45,200 bases of DNA from positions 32,001 through 77,200 of the forward strand of contig CANGPN010000010.1 of assembly GCA_947456305.1 (NCBI GenBank), read 5' to 3'. Shown piece after piece: positions 34,205 through 41,425 of the stretch; within the stretch, counting starts at the first letter, position 1, and each line of letters opens with the position of its first letter. Source of the stretch: Comamonadaceae bacterium. GTDB taxonomy: Bacteria; Pseudomonadota; Gammaproteobacteria; Burkholderiales; Burkholderiaceae_C. The notes under the pieces are model-generated. The model saw only the letters and a program-made list of their open reading frames with translations. It searched no databases and was not told where the DNA came from. The position numbers and the translations under genes were made by a program.

Positions 34205-34795
34205 GTGAAAAATAAAGCAGACCACTTGATAGAGCGCAGACTGAGCCATGTTGAATTATTCAAAGGCCATTTTTTACATGCGTTTCGCGACACGGTACAA
34301 AACCCGGATGGAAGCACAGGCACACGCGAATTTGTGATTCACCCGGGTGCAGTGATGATTATTCCTATGTTGGACAGCGGCCGTTTGGTGATGGAGCGCC
34401 AATACCGTTACCCGGTGCAGCAAGTGATGATTGAGTTTCCGGCTGGCAAATTGAACGACGGTGAAGACCATTGGGAATGTGCGCGACGCGAGTTGCGAGA
34501 AGAAACCGGTTATGAAGCATCTCAATGGGCATATGCCGGTGTTATGCACCCGGTCATCAGTTATTCCACCGAGTTCATTGAGATCTGGTTTGCCAAGGGG
34601 TTGAGCTTAGGAGCGCGGGAATTGGACGAGGGCGAATTTTTAGATGTGTTTGATGCCAGCCCGCAAGAATTGTTGGCATGGTCACGCAGCGGTGAATTGA
34701 CGGATGCAAAAACACTGACCGGTTTGCTCTGGCTGCAAAACCATCTCAGCGGGGCATGGCCGTTGGACTGGCAGACAACGCCTGCCACACCCTGA
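34205..34795 (+). CDS. Nudix hydrolase, ADP-ribose pyrophosphatase-like
   Basis: A Nudix protein of about 196 residues; start uncertain. The Nudix box is complete: GKLNDGEDHWECARRELREE then TGY (G x5 E x7 REL x EE x G). Preceding REFVIHPGAVMIIPML and MERQYRYPVQQVMIEFPAGK are typical of ADP-ribose pyrophosphatases (NudF type), which hydrolyse ADP-ribose to AMP and ribose 5-phosphate. The family start (DHLIERRLSHVELFKGHFLH) favours a short N-terminus, so the GTG at 34205 is given; TTG 34154 would add 17 residues, and neither has a clear ribosome-binding site. Its last 50 bases overlap the convergent exonuclease gene. Confidence 0.88.
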   Translation: MKNKADHLIERRLSHVELFKGHFLHAFRDTVQNPDGSTGTREFVIHPGAVMIIPMLDSGRLVMERQYRYPVQQVMIEFPAGKLNDGEDHWECARRELREETGYEASQWAYAGVMHPVISYSTEFIEIWFAKGLSLGARELDEGEFLDVFDASPQELLAWSRSGELTDAKTLTGLLWLQNHLSGAWPLDWQTTPATP

Positions 34796-35375
34796 ATGCA
34801 GCGAACGCATCGTTGGCTGCATAAATCAGTTGTGCCTCTGTGAGTTGTTCGTTGGCCCAGTTGCTTGTGGCTGCTTTTTTGGATTTGATGAAACGTTGGT
34901 TGAACAAGACGGCAACTGCGCCCTTGACACCCATGTCTTTGCGGTAACCGCGTTCACGAAACACGGTGTTGAGCTCCAGCATGTCTGCCGGGTCCACGCC
35001 CAGTTTGTGGATGATGCGCTTGCGATCGTCCCCCAAACCAAACCCGGCTTTCACAATGCCAGATTGCGCCAGCAAACCGGCTGCGATGGCGCGGCATTCA
35101 AGGTCGTGCAATTGAATGACCCACGCATGACTGGCGGTGGCCAGTTGCAATATATGCGGCCCGTCTGAAACTTCGCCCACCTTGAATGTGGGTTTGGATT
35201 CAGTGTCAAAGCCCCAGGCCGGGGCTTGCAACAATTGATCACGCGCGTGCAAGGCCTGTGAAGCAGTGTTCACCAAATGGATGCGGTCCAGTCCCAATCG
35301 TTCAAATGGCGGGAGCAGTGCTATGGCTTCTTTATCAGGGGTGGAGAGACTGGTGTGCATATCGGCAATTGTCAT
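34746..35375 (-). CDS. 3'-5' exonuclease, RNase D-like (DEDD superfamily)
   Basis: A 209-residue nuclease domain protein. Motif I is WGFDTESKPTF (DxE), the region HILQLATASHAWVIQL follows, motif II is around GIVKAGFGLGDDRKRIIHKL and motif III is AQLIYAANDAFAAFRVWQAL (Y-A-A-N-D, DEDDy type). It lacks the HRDC domains of true RNase D, so it is a stand-alone exonuclease of the kind often near Nudix genes. Its C-terminal coding end overlaps the Nudix gene by 50 bases. Likely start at 35375; an ATG at 35360 is possible. Substrate (RNA or DNA) is unknown. Confidence 0.88.
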   Translation of the reverse strand: MTIADMHTSLSTPDKEAIALLPPFERLGLDRIHLVNTASQALHARDQLLQAPAWGFDTESKPTFKVGEVSDGPHILQLATASHAWVIQLHDLECRAIAAGLLAQSGIVKAGFGLGDDRKRIIHKLGVDPADMLELNTVFRERGYRKDMGVKGAVAVLFNQRFIKSKKAATSNWANEQLTEAQLIYAANDAFAAFRVWQALSASPTAMPR

Positions 35376-35447
35376 TCGTATTCTGAATGAAAAGTAAAAG
35401 CTACTGATAGCATGTAACTTTAGACATCAAACCAAGGAGACATAGCC

Positions 35448-35774
35448 ATGACTGCTATCTACGAAAAACGTACTTATGCCATCAGAGTCGGCGAGATGCC
35501 CGAAGTCAAACGCCTGTACACCACTGAAGGCTGGCCGGCACTAAGTGCGGCAGGCTATGACAAACATTTGATAGGGTACTTCACCAGCGATACCGGCGAT
35601 CTGCACCAATTGATTCATTTGTGGAAATTTGACAGCGACGACAATCGCAGGTCCTTTTGGGCAAAGTTGTTTACTGATGAAAAATTCATGGCTTTCGCCA
35701 AGCAACTTCGGCCTTTGCTCAATTCGCAAAATGTGCAATTGATGGTTGCTGCGCCTTGGGGGCCACATCCTTAA
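35448..35774 (+). CDS. NIPSNAP family protein
   Basis: A 108-residue NIPSNAP-domain protein, a small dimeric alpha-beta fold. Visible features: YEKRTYAIRVGEMPEVKRLY, then GYFTSDTGDLHQLIHLWKFD, then RRSFWAKLFTDEKFMAFAKQ and NVQLMVAAPW. The start is well supported by AAGGAG 9 bases upstream. In bacteria these proteins are often beside catabolic or oxygenase genes, with unclear biochemical role. It is followed by the cyclase-family gene after a 145-base gap containing a hairpin, so co-transcription is not assured. Confidence 0.9.
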   Translation: MTAIYEKRTYAIRVGEMPEVKRLYTTEGWPALSAAGYDKHLIGYFTSDTGDLHQLIHLWKFDSDDNRRSFWAKLFTDEKFMAFAKQLRPLLNSQNVQLMVAAPWGPHP

Positions 35775-35792
35775 TTAATGTGTTTTACAAGG

Positions 35793-35822
35793 CTAGGGTA
35801 AGTACGAAAACGTTTACCCTAG
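35793..35822. promoter_or_regulatory. 30-base inverted repeat between NIPSNAP and cyclase genes
   Basis: CTAGGGTAA pairs perfectly with TTACCCTAG; inside it, ACG pairs with CGT around an AAAA loop, with a 2-base bulge (GT) on the left arm. The structure is followed by TAACTGAAAT and not by a T run, so it is more like an operator or RNA element than a standard terminator. It lies 97 bases upstream of the cyclase ATG. Confidence 0.7.
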
Positions 35823-35850
35823 TAACTGAAATGAGGGATTCATAGTTAAC

Positions 35851-35910
35851 ATGAATATTGAAAATGATCAGAGTGGTAGACCGGTCGTTTTTATTCCATG
35901 CACAACCTAA
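35851..35910 (+). other. Possible 19-codon leader peptide upstream of the cyclase gene
   Basis: An ATG at 35851 opens a 19-codon frame (MNIENDQSGRPVVFIPCTT) whose TAA ends at 35910, overlapping the AAGGAG ribosome-binding site of the cyclase gene. Translation through it could affect access to that site. Its own ribosome-binding site is poor (GAGGG 14 bases upstream), so it may be chance. Confidence 0.25.
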
Positions 35911-35919
35911 GGAGATTCC

Positions 35920-37026
35920 ATGAAACTTTCCACCATCATGTCAGTGGCACTTTCGTTGCTGATGGGTTCTGCGCTTGCCCAGGAAGGCACGCAACACCAT
36001 GCATTGAAAGGCCCGATTGACGATAACGCACTGACTTGGGCTCCTTCCCAGTGGGGCAAAGATGACCGTATCGGCAGCGCCAATCACACCCGTAGCCCCG
36101 GCAATATTGCACGGGCTTTGTCAACGGTCAAGCAAAATAAATCCATCACCATAGGCAAGCACTACCATTCCGAAGCTCCCGGCTTTGGTCCTCGTAAGTG
36201 GAACATGTTCATTCCCGGAACACCTACAGGCGGCCCATTCGGTAAAAACGCCTTGGTCTACCACGATGAATTGGTGTTGACCCAAATTGGACAGATCCAA
36301 ACCCAATTCGACGGCCCAGGTCACATTTATGTGAACACCTCCAAAGGCCCGATGGGCTACAACGGTATCGTCAGCTGGGACGCTTATGAGCGCGGCGCCG
36401 GTAATCAGGTAGTGGGCATGGGCCCGCATGGCGTGGATAACATCGCTGAAGTCGGTTTTGTTTGCCGTTTGGTGGTACTGGATGCAGTGGCATACCGTAA
36501 GTCACAAGGCAAACTCTCCTCCACAGCTGAAATGCTGCCTATTCCTCGCAAGCCCGGCGACATCGGCATCATCACAGCAGATGACGTCCAAGCCATTGTT
36601 AAGTTTCAAGGCATGAAGGAAATCGGCGCAGGAGACTGCGTAGCCTTGCATACCGGTCAGGGCAATACCTGGGGTGCATCCCGTTATAAATCCTTGACTT
36701 CGGAGCAACGCGCTGCAGCGCGTGCCATATTCGCAGATGGCGAACCGGGTTTTGGAATCAGCGCATGTCAATACATGGCCAGCAGAAACATTGCTTTGAC
36801 CATGGGTGATACATCTGCCAATGACGCCCAGCCCGGTAATGAGGTCGAGGGTTATGCTGTCCCTTGCCATACTGAAATGCAGACACGTCGCGGCATATGG
36901 AATCTGGAAAACGTAGACACAGAAAGCCTTGTCAATGCAGGCGTGAAAGAGGGCGCATTCATATGGGCGCCTTTAAAGATCATCGGCGCTACCGGATCCC
37001 CCGGCAACCCTATGGTTTTATATTGA
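35920..37026 (+). CDS. Exported cyclase-family (kynurenine formamidase-like) protein
   Basis: A 368-residue protein with a clear signal peptide (residues 1-20, ending GSALA) and a strong AAGGAG site. The mature part is the PF04199 cyclase fold. The usual metal motif HxGTHxDxxxH is altered to Q125-I-Q-T-Q129-F-D131-G-P-G-H135, losing both first histidines but keeping Asp131 and His135; subfamilies with TQ[FW]DG are known to me. Other family pieces are RLVVLDAVAYR, GIITADDVQAIVK, IGAGDCVALHTGQG and the end PLKIIGATGSPGNPMVLY. It would act in the periplasm as a hydrolase or cyclase on an unknown, possibly aromatic, substrate. A clear terminator follows. Confidence 0.87.
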   Translation: MKLSTIMSVALSLLMGSALAQEGTQHHALKGPIDDNALTWAPSQWGKDDRIGSANHTRSPGNIARALSTVKQNKSITIGKHYHSEAPGFGPRKWNMFIPGTPTGGPFGKNALVYHDELVLTQIGQIQTQFDGPGHIYVNTSKGPMGYNGIVSWDAYERGAGNQVVGMGPHGVDNIAEVGFVCRLVVLDAVAYRKSQGKLSSTAEMLPIPRKPGDIGIITADDVQAIVKFQGMKEIGAGDCVALHTGQGNTWGASRYKSLTSEQRAAARAIFADGEPGFGISACQYMASRNIALTMGDTSANDAQPGNEVEGYAVPCHTEMQTRRGIWNLENVDTESLVNAGVKEGAFIWAPLKIIGATGSPGNPMVLY

Positions 37027-37063
37027 TATCTTAATGCCTGATTTATTTAGGCGTTGATATATG

Positions 37064-37099
37064 AAAAGCACTTCCTTAACGGGAAGTGCTTTTTTTTTA
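37064..37099 (+). terminator. Intrinsic terminator after the cyclase gene
   Basis: Twelve paired bases (AAAAGCACTTCC with GGAAGTGCTTTT) around TTAACG, followed by more T. The A run on the left side means it can also act on the minus strand for the convergent gene ending at 37097. Confidence 0.93.
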
Positions 37100-37636
37100 A
37101 CGTTTTTCAATCAGAAAGAAATATTCAGGAGCGCAGTCCGGCGAGCAAACCACTGCCCAACCTGTATCGTCACTGTTAAAGCCGAAATAGATTTGAGTCT
37201 CGTCTTTGATGTCATTCACCGTATCCATGCGTATCATTCTTTTAGGCGGGTGTTTATCAGGAAAATTTCTGAGATTTTTGAAAATCTTTTCATAGGCTTC
37301 CAGGCGCTCTGCTTGGTCTGCTTCATAAGCGGAAATACGTCTGAAAAAGCGAATGCCGGTCTCGGCTTTACGGGTTCTGGGTGAGAAAGCCGATATGAAA
37401 GGGCGATCAAAATAACTGTTAGGGTAGCGCCAAACCCAGTCGTCGTTATTACTGATGAATTGATTGCAATCAATCGAAGTCATAAAATCTAAAATCTTGG
37501 GAAAAGTGAAATTGAATAAAGTGCGGCAATCCACTTGTTGTTCTTTTTCGTCGGGCAATTGACCGTTATGAGCCAAGCACACTTCGGCGCTAAACACCGA
37601 GGCAATTATTAAGGCCAATTTGAATGTCTTAACCAT
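37097..37636 (-). CDS. Exported protein of unknown function (179 aa)
   Basis: A 179-residue protein with a signal peptide (MVKTFKLALIIASVFSAEVC then LA, cleavage before HNGQLPDE). The mature part has four cysteines besides the one in the signal: QQVDCRTLFNF, TSIDCNQFISNNDDW, and a pair in VVCSPDCAPEYFFLI near the end, compatible with disulfides. Other visible pieces are WVWRYPNSYFDRPF and IYFGFNSDDTGWAV. No family is recognised. Base use is a little more AT-rich than in its neighbours. It ends at the bidirectional terminator it shares with the cyclase gene. Confidence 0.75.
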   Translation of the reverse strand: MVKTFKLALIIASVFSAEVCLAHNGQLPDEKEQQVDCRTLFNFTFPKILDFMTSIDCNQFISNNDDWVWRYPNSYFDRPFISAFSPRTRKAETGIRFFRRISAYEADQAERLEAYEKIFKNLRNFPDKHPPKRMIRMDTVNDIKDETQIYFGFNSDDTGWAVVCSPDCAPEYFFLIEKR

Positions 37637-37735
37637 AGTTCAATCCTGTTCTTAATTCTGAATTTTTAAACATTGCCAGTCACACTTGATTTGATGTTTA
37701 CAGCCTGTCTGGTCAATCAGTTCGCTGCTGATTCT

Positions 37736-38545
37736 TCACAGTACCGGGCGGTGACCCGTGCTGAAATCATTCAAGCCGCAGGCGTCTTTGCCTTTGAGAA
37801 GCCACAAGGGGCGAGTGGCGAAATTCAAATTCAAACCGCTTTCACCTTTAGCAGGGTGCAGGTTGCGGTCAAAGTGTGAGGTGGTCGGCATATAGCGTAT
37901 GGCCACGCCGGTTCGGCGAATGTCAGAGGTATTGGCATTTGCGCCATGGATCATGAACACATCATGCAGCGACATTTGCCCGGGTTGCAGTTCTAGGTCT
38001 TGGGCTTGTGAGGGGTCAAAGCAATCTGTGTTGACCGATTGGTTCAATGTCAATTCAGCCCGGTCTTCGTGTAAATGCGGGTGTAACACTTTATCTTTGT
38101 GGGATCCAGGAATGACGCGCAGGCATCCGTTTGTCTTGAGGCTGGGTTCAAGTGCAATCCACACCGTGCAGGTAGCCAGTGGGCGTATTGGCCAGTACTG
38201 GCCATCCTGGTGCCAGGGCGTGGCATAGCCGTCTTCAGGCGGTTTACAAAATACCTGGCAACCCCACAAAGCAATGTCCTCGCCTATGACCTGAGACACT
38301 AGTTCAATCAGAGGGGGGTACATGGCCAGTTCCAAAAAACGCTTGCTGCCGTTTACCCCGTCATCATTTTTTCCTTCGATATGTGCGCTGACCAGTTTTT
38401 CCGGACGTACGCCTGGGTTAGCGTCTATAAGTCGCTGCAATGTGATTTGTAAATCACTCACCATCTCTGGTGGCAGTTGATAGGACGGCACCACATAGCC
38501 GTTGCGATGGTAATCGGCGATTTCCTGCGCATTCAATATAGGCAT
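37736..38545 (-). CDS. PhyH-family Fe(II)/2-oxoglutarate dioxygenase, copy 2
   Basis: A 269-residue oxygenase of the phytanoyl-CoA dioxygenase family. The iron motif is H112-Q-D114 (ATPWHQDGQYWPIRPL), followed by TCTVWIALEPSLKTNGCLRV and IPGSHK; the distal His is H200 (FMIHGANANTSDIRRTG), with Arg211 positioned for 2-oxoglutarate. GGAGG lies 11 bases before the ATG at 38545; an in-frame upstream start at 38650 would add 35 residues without family support. It is not close to the oxygenase at 2931, which lacks this GSHKDK and HGANAN arrangement. It stands 150 bases from the SMP-30 gene upstream, beyond a terminator, so is probably transcribed alone. Substrate unknown. Confidence 0.9.
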   Translation of the reverse strand: MPILNAQEIADYHRNGYVVPSYQLPPEMVSDLQITLQRLIDANPGVRPEKLVSAHIEGKNDDGVNGSKRFLELAMYPPLIELVSQVIGEDIALWGCQVFCKPPEDGYATPWHQDGQYWPIRPLATCTVWIALEPSLKTNGCLRVIPGSHKDKVLHPHLHEDRAELTLNQSVNTDCFDPSQAQDLELQPGQMSLHDVFMIHGANANTSDIRRTGVAIRYMPTTSHFDRNLHPAKGESGLNLNFATRPLWLLKGKDACGLNDFSTGHRPVL

Positions 38546-38635
38546 ATCCAAGTTAACCTCCAGCCAAACGGGTTTAGCAATAAGTTTATAGATTACTGGC
38601 TCAGGGTTTCTACCTTGGTGATGGCAAGGGACAAC

Positions 38636-38672
38636 AAAAAAGCCCTGCAACGCTTAAACGCTGCAGGGCTTT
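38636..38672 (-). terminator. Intrinsic terminator after the SMP-30 gene (minus strand)
   Basis: On the minus strand AAAGCCCTGCA pairs with TGCAGGGCTTT across a 12-base loop and is followed by a run of six T. It ends the transcript of the gene at 38695. Confidence 0.9.
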
Positions 38673-38694
38673 AGGCCATTAAGACTTATATAGA

Positions 38695-39813
38695 TCAGCT
38701 CAGTGCGTGACCTTGTGCATTCACGTACAGGGCGTAAATGGACGTAGAACCAGTCATGAACAAACGGTTGCGCTTGGTGCCGCCGAAGGTCAGGTTGGCA
38801 ATGACTTCAGGTGTGTGCAGGAAAGCCAACAAAGTGCCATCGGGGTGATGGACGCGCACGCCATTGGTCTCCATGCCGCCCCAGCCCCAGCCACACCACA
38901 CGTTGCCGTCGGTGTCGCAACGGATACCGTCGGTGAAACCAGGTGCGAAATCGGCGAACACTTTAGGGTTGCTGAGTTTCTGGTCTTTCACATCAAACAC
39001 GATGATGTTGGCTGGGTTGCCCGGGCCGTCTGTAGCACCGGTGTCGACCACATAGCATTTCTTGAAGTCAGGTGAGAAGCAAATACCGTTAGGACGGCGC
39101 ATAGGGCCTTCAGCCGCCACGGTGACCTTACCGTCCGGTGCAATGCGGTAAACGCGTGTGGGCAATTCAAACTCAGCCTTGTGGCCTTCGTAAGGACCCA
39201 TGATGCCGTAGCCGGGGTCTGTGAAGTAGATGGAGCCGTCAGGTGTGGTGGCTGCATCGTTAGGGGCATTGAGTTTTTTGCCATCGAAGCTATCGCACAA
39301 CACTGTCCAGGTGCCGTCATAGTTGCGACGACGAACACGGCGTGTGTCGTGTTCCATGGCAATCAAACGGCCATGTATGTCACGGCTGTGGCCGTTGGAG
39401 TAGCCGGAATCAGACTGGAAAGTGCTGACAGCGCCGTTTTCTTCGTTCCAACGCAAAACGCGGTTGTTAGGAATATCGCTCCACAGCAAACAGCCCCAGT
39501 CACCCATCCACACCGGACCTTCACACCACAGAGCTGCGTCATGGCCTTGACCGTGCCAAATGCGTTGCAGAGTGGCATTGCCTTGGCGGCCGCTGAAGCG
39601 TTTGTCCATTACTTCAAATGCTGGCTCAGGGTATGTGACGGGGTGGTTGCCGGTCCAGTCACGGCCTTGCTGGAATTTGTCATCGGCGCTTGCTGCGGTG
39701 GCGGTGGCAGCAGCCACACCTGCAGCAGCGCTAGCCAAAAAGCCGCGACGAGCCAGTGATTGAGGCTTTTCAGTCACGGTATCTGTTGATGGGGTTGTTG
39801 TTGTAGGTTTCAT
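38695..39813 (-). CDS. Tat-exported SMP-30/gluconolactonase-like protein
   Basis: A 372-residue protein with a Tat signal (SLARRGFLASAAAGVAAATA; twin Arg followed by GFLAS) and a six-bladed propeller of the SMP-30/gluconolactonase/LRE family. The metal ligands expected for the family are visible: Glu in WCEGPVWMGDWG, Asn in LNAPNDAATTPDGSIYFTDP and Asp in FTDGIRCDTDGNVWCGWGWG. These enzymes hydrolyse lactones, for example sugar lactones, with Ca or Zn. Tat export implies folding and probably metal loading before export. The start has AGGAG upstream (minus strand, 39825 area). It has its own terminator at 38636. Confidence 0.92.
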   Translation of the reverse strand: MKPTTTTPSTDTVTEKPQSLARRGFLASAAAGVAAATATAASADDKFQQGRDWTGNHPVTYPEPAFEVMDKRFSGRQGNATLQRIWHGQGHDAALWCEGPVWMGDWGCLLWSDIPNNRVLRWNEENGAVSTFQSDSGYSNGHSRDIHGRLIAMEHDTRRVRRRNYDGTWTVLCDSFDGKKLNAPNDAATTPDGSIYFTDPGYGIMGPYEGHKAEFELPTRVYRIAPDGKVTVAAEGPMRRPNGICFSPDFKKCYVVDTGATDGPGNPANIIVFDVKDQKLSNPKVFADFAPGFTDGIRCDTDGNVWCGWGWGGMETNGVRVHHPDGTLLAFLHTPEVIANLTFGGTKRNRLFMTGSTSIYALYVNAQGHALS

Positions 39814-39955
39814 TGTGTCTCCTTGATTGAATGGCGTTACGCATACGATAACTATCCTATGTTCAACTTTTTTCAGACTGTCACAATTAGCATATACCCT
39901 TTGTGAATCCTGATTTTATTTAACAATATTATTAAGACGCTTAAATATTATTTTT

Positions 39956-41425
39956 TTATGACTTGAATACAGGAAGTGCAGCTTTGCTTGAAAAGTTGTA
40001 TTGATTCGGCAGCACAGATTTGATATCGGTTTCTGAAACGCCCATCCATCGTGCCAGGCTTGCTGCCAATTCATCGACAGATGTGCTGGGTAGCAAGCGG
40101 CCTTGGCCTACGGTGTCAGGGCCATTCAAAGCTTTGTCGGTAGTAGATAAATCGGGAGCTGTTCCCCAAAACTTGCCGCCATCGACTGCGCCGCCCATGA
40201 CCATGTGGTGGCTGCCCCAGCCATGGTCCGAGCCGTCGCCGTTAGACGACAAGGTGCGACCAAAGTCGGATGCGGTGAAAGTGGTGACTTGATTCGCAAC
40301 ACCTAATTGCTCAGTAGCTTTGTAAAAACTGTACATCGCATCGTTGAGTTTTTTAAGCAAGCCACCTTTACCATCGGCGCCTGCATGCGCTGCTTTGAGG
40401 CCATCGTGGTGGTCAAAGCCGCCTAGGGACACAAAAAAAACTTGTCTTGTGACGTCTAAATTACTTCGCCCGTGAATCATGCGCGCCACCAGTTGCAATT
40501 GGGCGGACAAGTTATCCGTCCCGAATGGTGTGGTGAAGTAATTGGCCGCAGATGTCAGATTCAAGCCTGTGGTAACGCTTTGGCGGTTGTCAATCGAGCT
40601 CTTGACCATGCGGGCCCATTCTTTTTCCATCCAATGGCTGGGCGATTTGCTAAGTAGTGTGTTGAGTGCTGCTAGGCATGCCGCATTGCGGTAGACCCCT
40701 GAACTGTATGTAATGCTACTGATGGCTACGGGGCCATTGCTGGTCACTTGGTAAGGTAGAACGTTTTGTCCCGACATGAATACCGCGTTGCCCGCCACAT
40801 TGATACAAGTGAAGTGGGCTTTTTTATCGCTGCCCAAAAACAAATCGCCGAGTCGGCCACCCCAACCGCTGGTTGCACCCTCGGCACCTTCAATCAAGCC
40901 GCTTTGCCATAAGCTGAATTGGTCATTGTGTGAAAAAAGTTTGGGGGGCAAGTCTCCGGATTTTGCGTTGCTATAGCCTGATTTGCTTATTGGCTTGACC
41001 AGCGGCCCGACATTCAGCAAGACACCAATGTTTTTAGCCTCGTAAAGCGTTGCCAGTGAAGACATGGCTTTTTGTACGGCGTATTGCCGCCCGGAAGGCA
41101 GGCCGTTGGTGGACAGGCCGGTTAACTCGCTTTGGGGAATATAAATTTTCGTTGAAGCATCGCCGATATCACGCAGTGTTTTGTAAACCGCGTGGCTGGT
41201 GGTGTCAAAAGGCACAAAGGTGTTGTCATGGTCGTTGCCTCCATAAAGAAATACACAGACCAGCGCTTTGTAGTCCGGGGCGGATTGTGCGGCAGCCTCG
41301 CCTATGCCCGCAAGTGACAAAGCCAATGAACTGGCAGACCCCGCCATCCCCAAAGCAGCGGTGCGGCGCAGAAATTCTCTGCGTTTCAAGGATTCAAGTT
41401 GGCTGATGTACACGGCCGGCCTCAC
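39956..41425 (-). CDS. DUF1501 protein, Tat-exported
   Basis: A 489-residue DUF1501 protein. The N-terminus has a Tat signal: LKRREFLRRTAALGMAGSAS, then the hydrophobic part LALSLAGIGEAAAQ. Conserved pieces are LVCVFLYGGNDHDNTFVPFD, PPKLFSHNDQFSLWQSG, VFFVSLGGFDHHDGLKAAHA and TFTASDFGRTLSSNGDGSDH followed by GWGSHHMVMGG. These His/Asp motifs resemble alkaline-phosphatase-like/sulfatase folds. DUF1501 almost always accompanies DUF1800, whose stop it overlaps by 4 bases here with a GTG start, but neither has an established function that I can state. Confidence 0.92.
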   Translation of the reverse strand: MRPAVYISQLESLKRREFLRRTAALGMAGSASSLALSLAGIGEAAAQSAPDYKALVCVFLYGGNDHDNTFVPFDTTSHAVYKTLRDIGDASTKIYIPQSELTGLSTNGLPSGRQYAVQKAMSSLATLYEAKNIGVLLNVGPLVKPISKSGYSNAKSGDLPPKLFSHNDQFSLWQSGLIEGAEGATSGWGGRLGDLFLGSDKKAHFTCINVAGNAVFMSGQNVLPYQVTSNGPVAISSITYSSGVYRNAACLAALNTLLSKSPSHWMEKEWARMVKSSIDNRQSVTTGLNLTSAANYFTTPFGTDNLSAQLQLVARMIHGRSNLDVTRQVFFVSLGGFDHHDGLKAAHAGADGKGGLLKKLNDAMYSFYKATEQLGVANQVTTFTASDFGRTLSSNGDGSDHGWGSHHMVMGGAVDGGKFWGTAPDLSTTDKALNGPDTVGQGRLLPSTSVDELAASLARWMGVSETDIKSVLPNQYNFSSKAALPVFKS

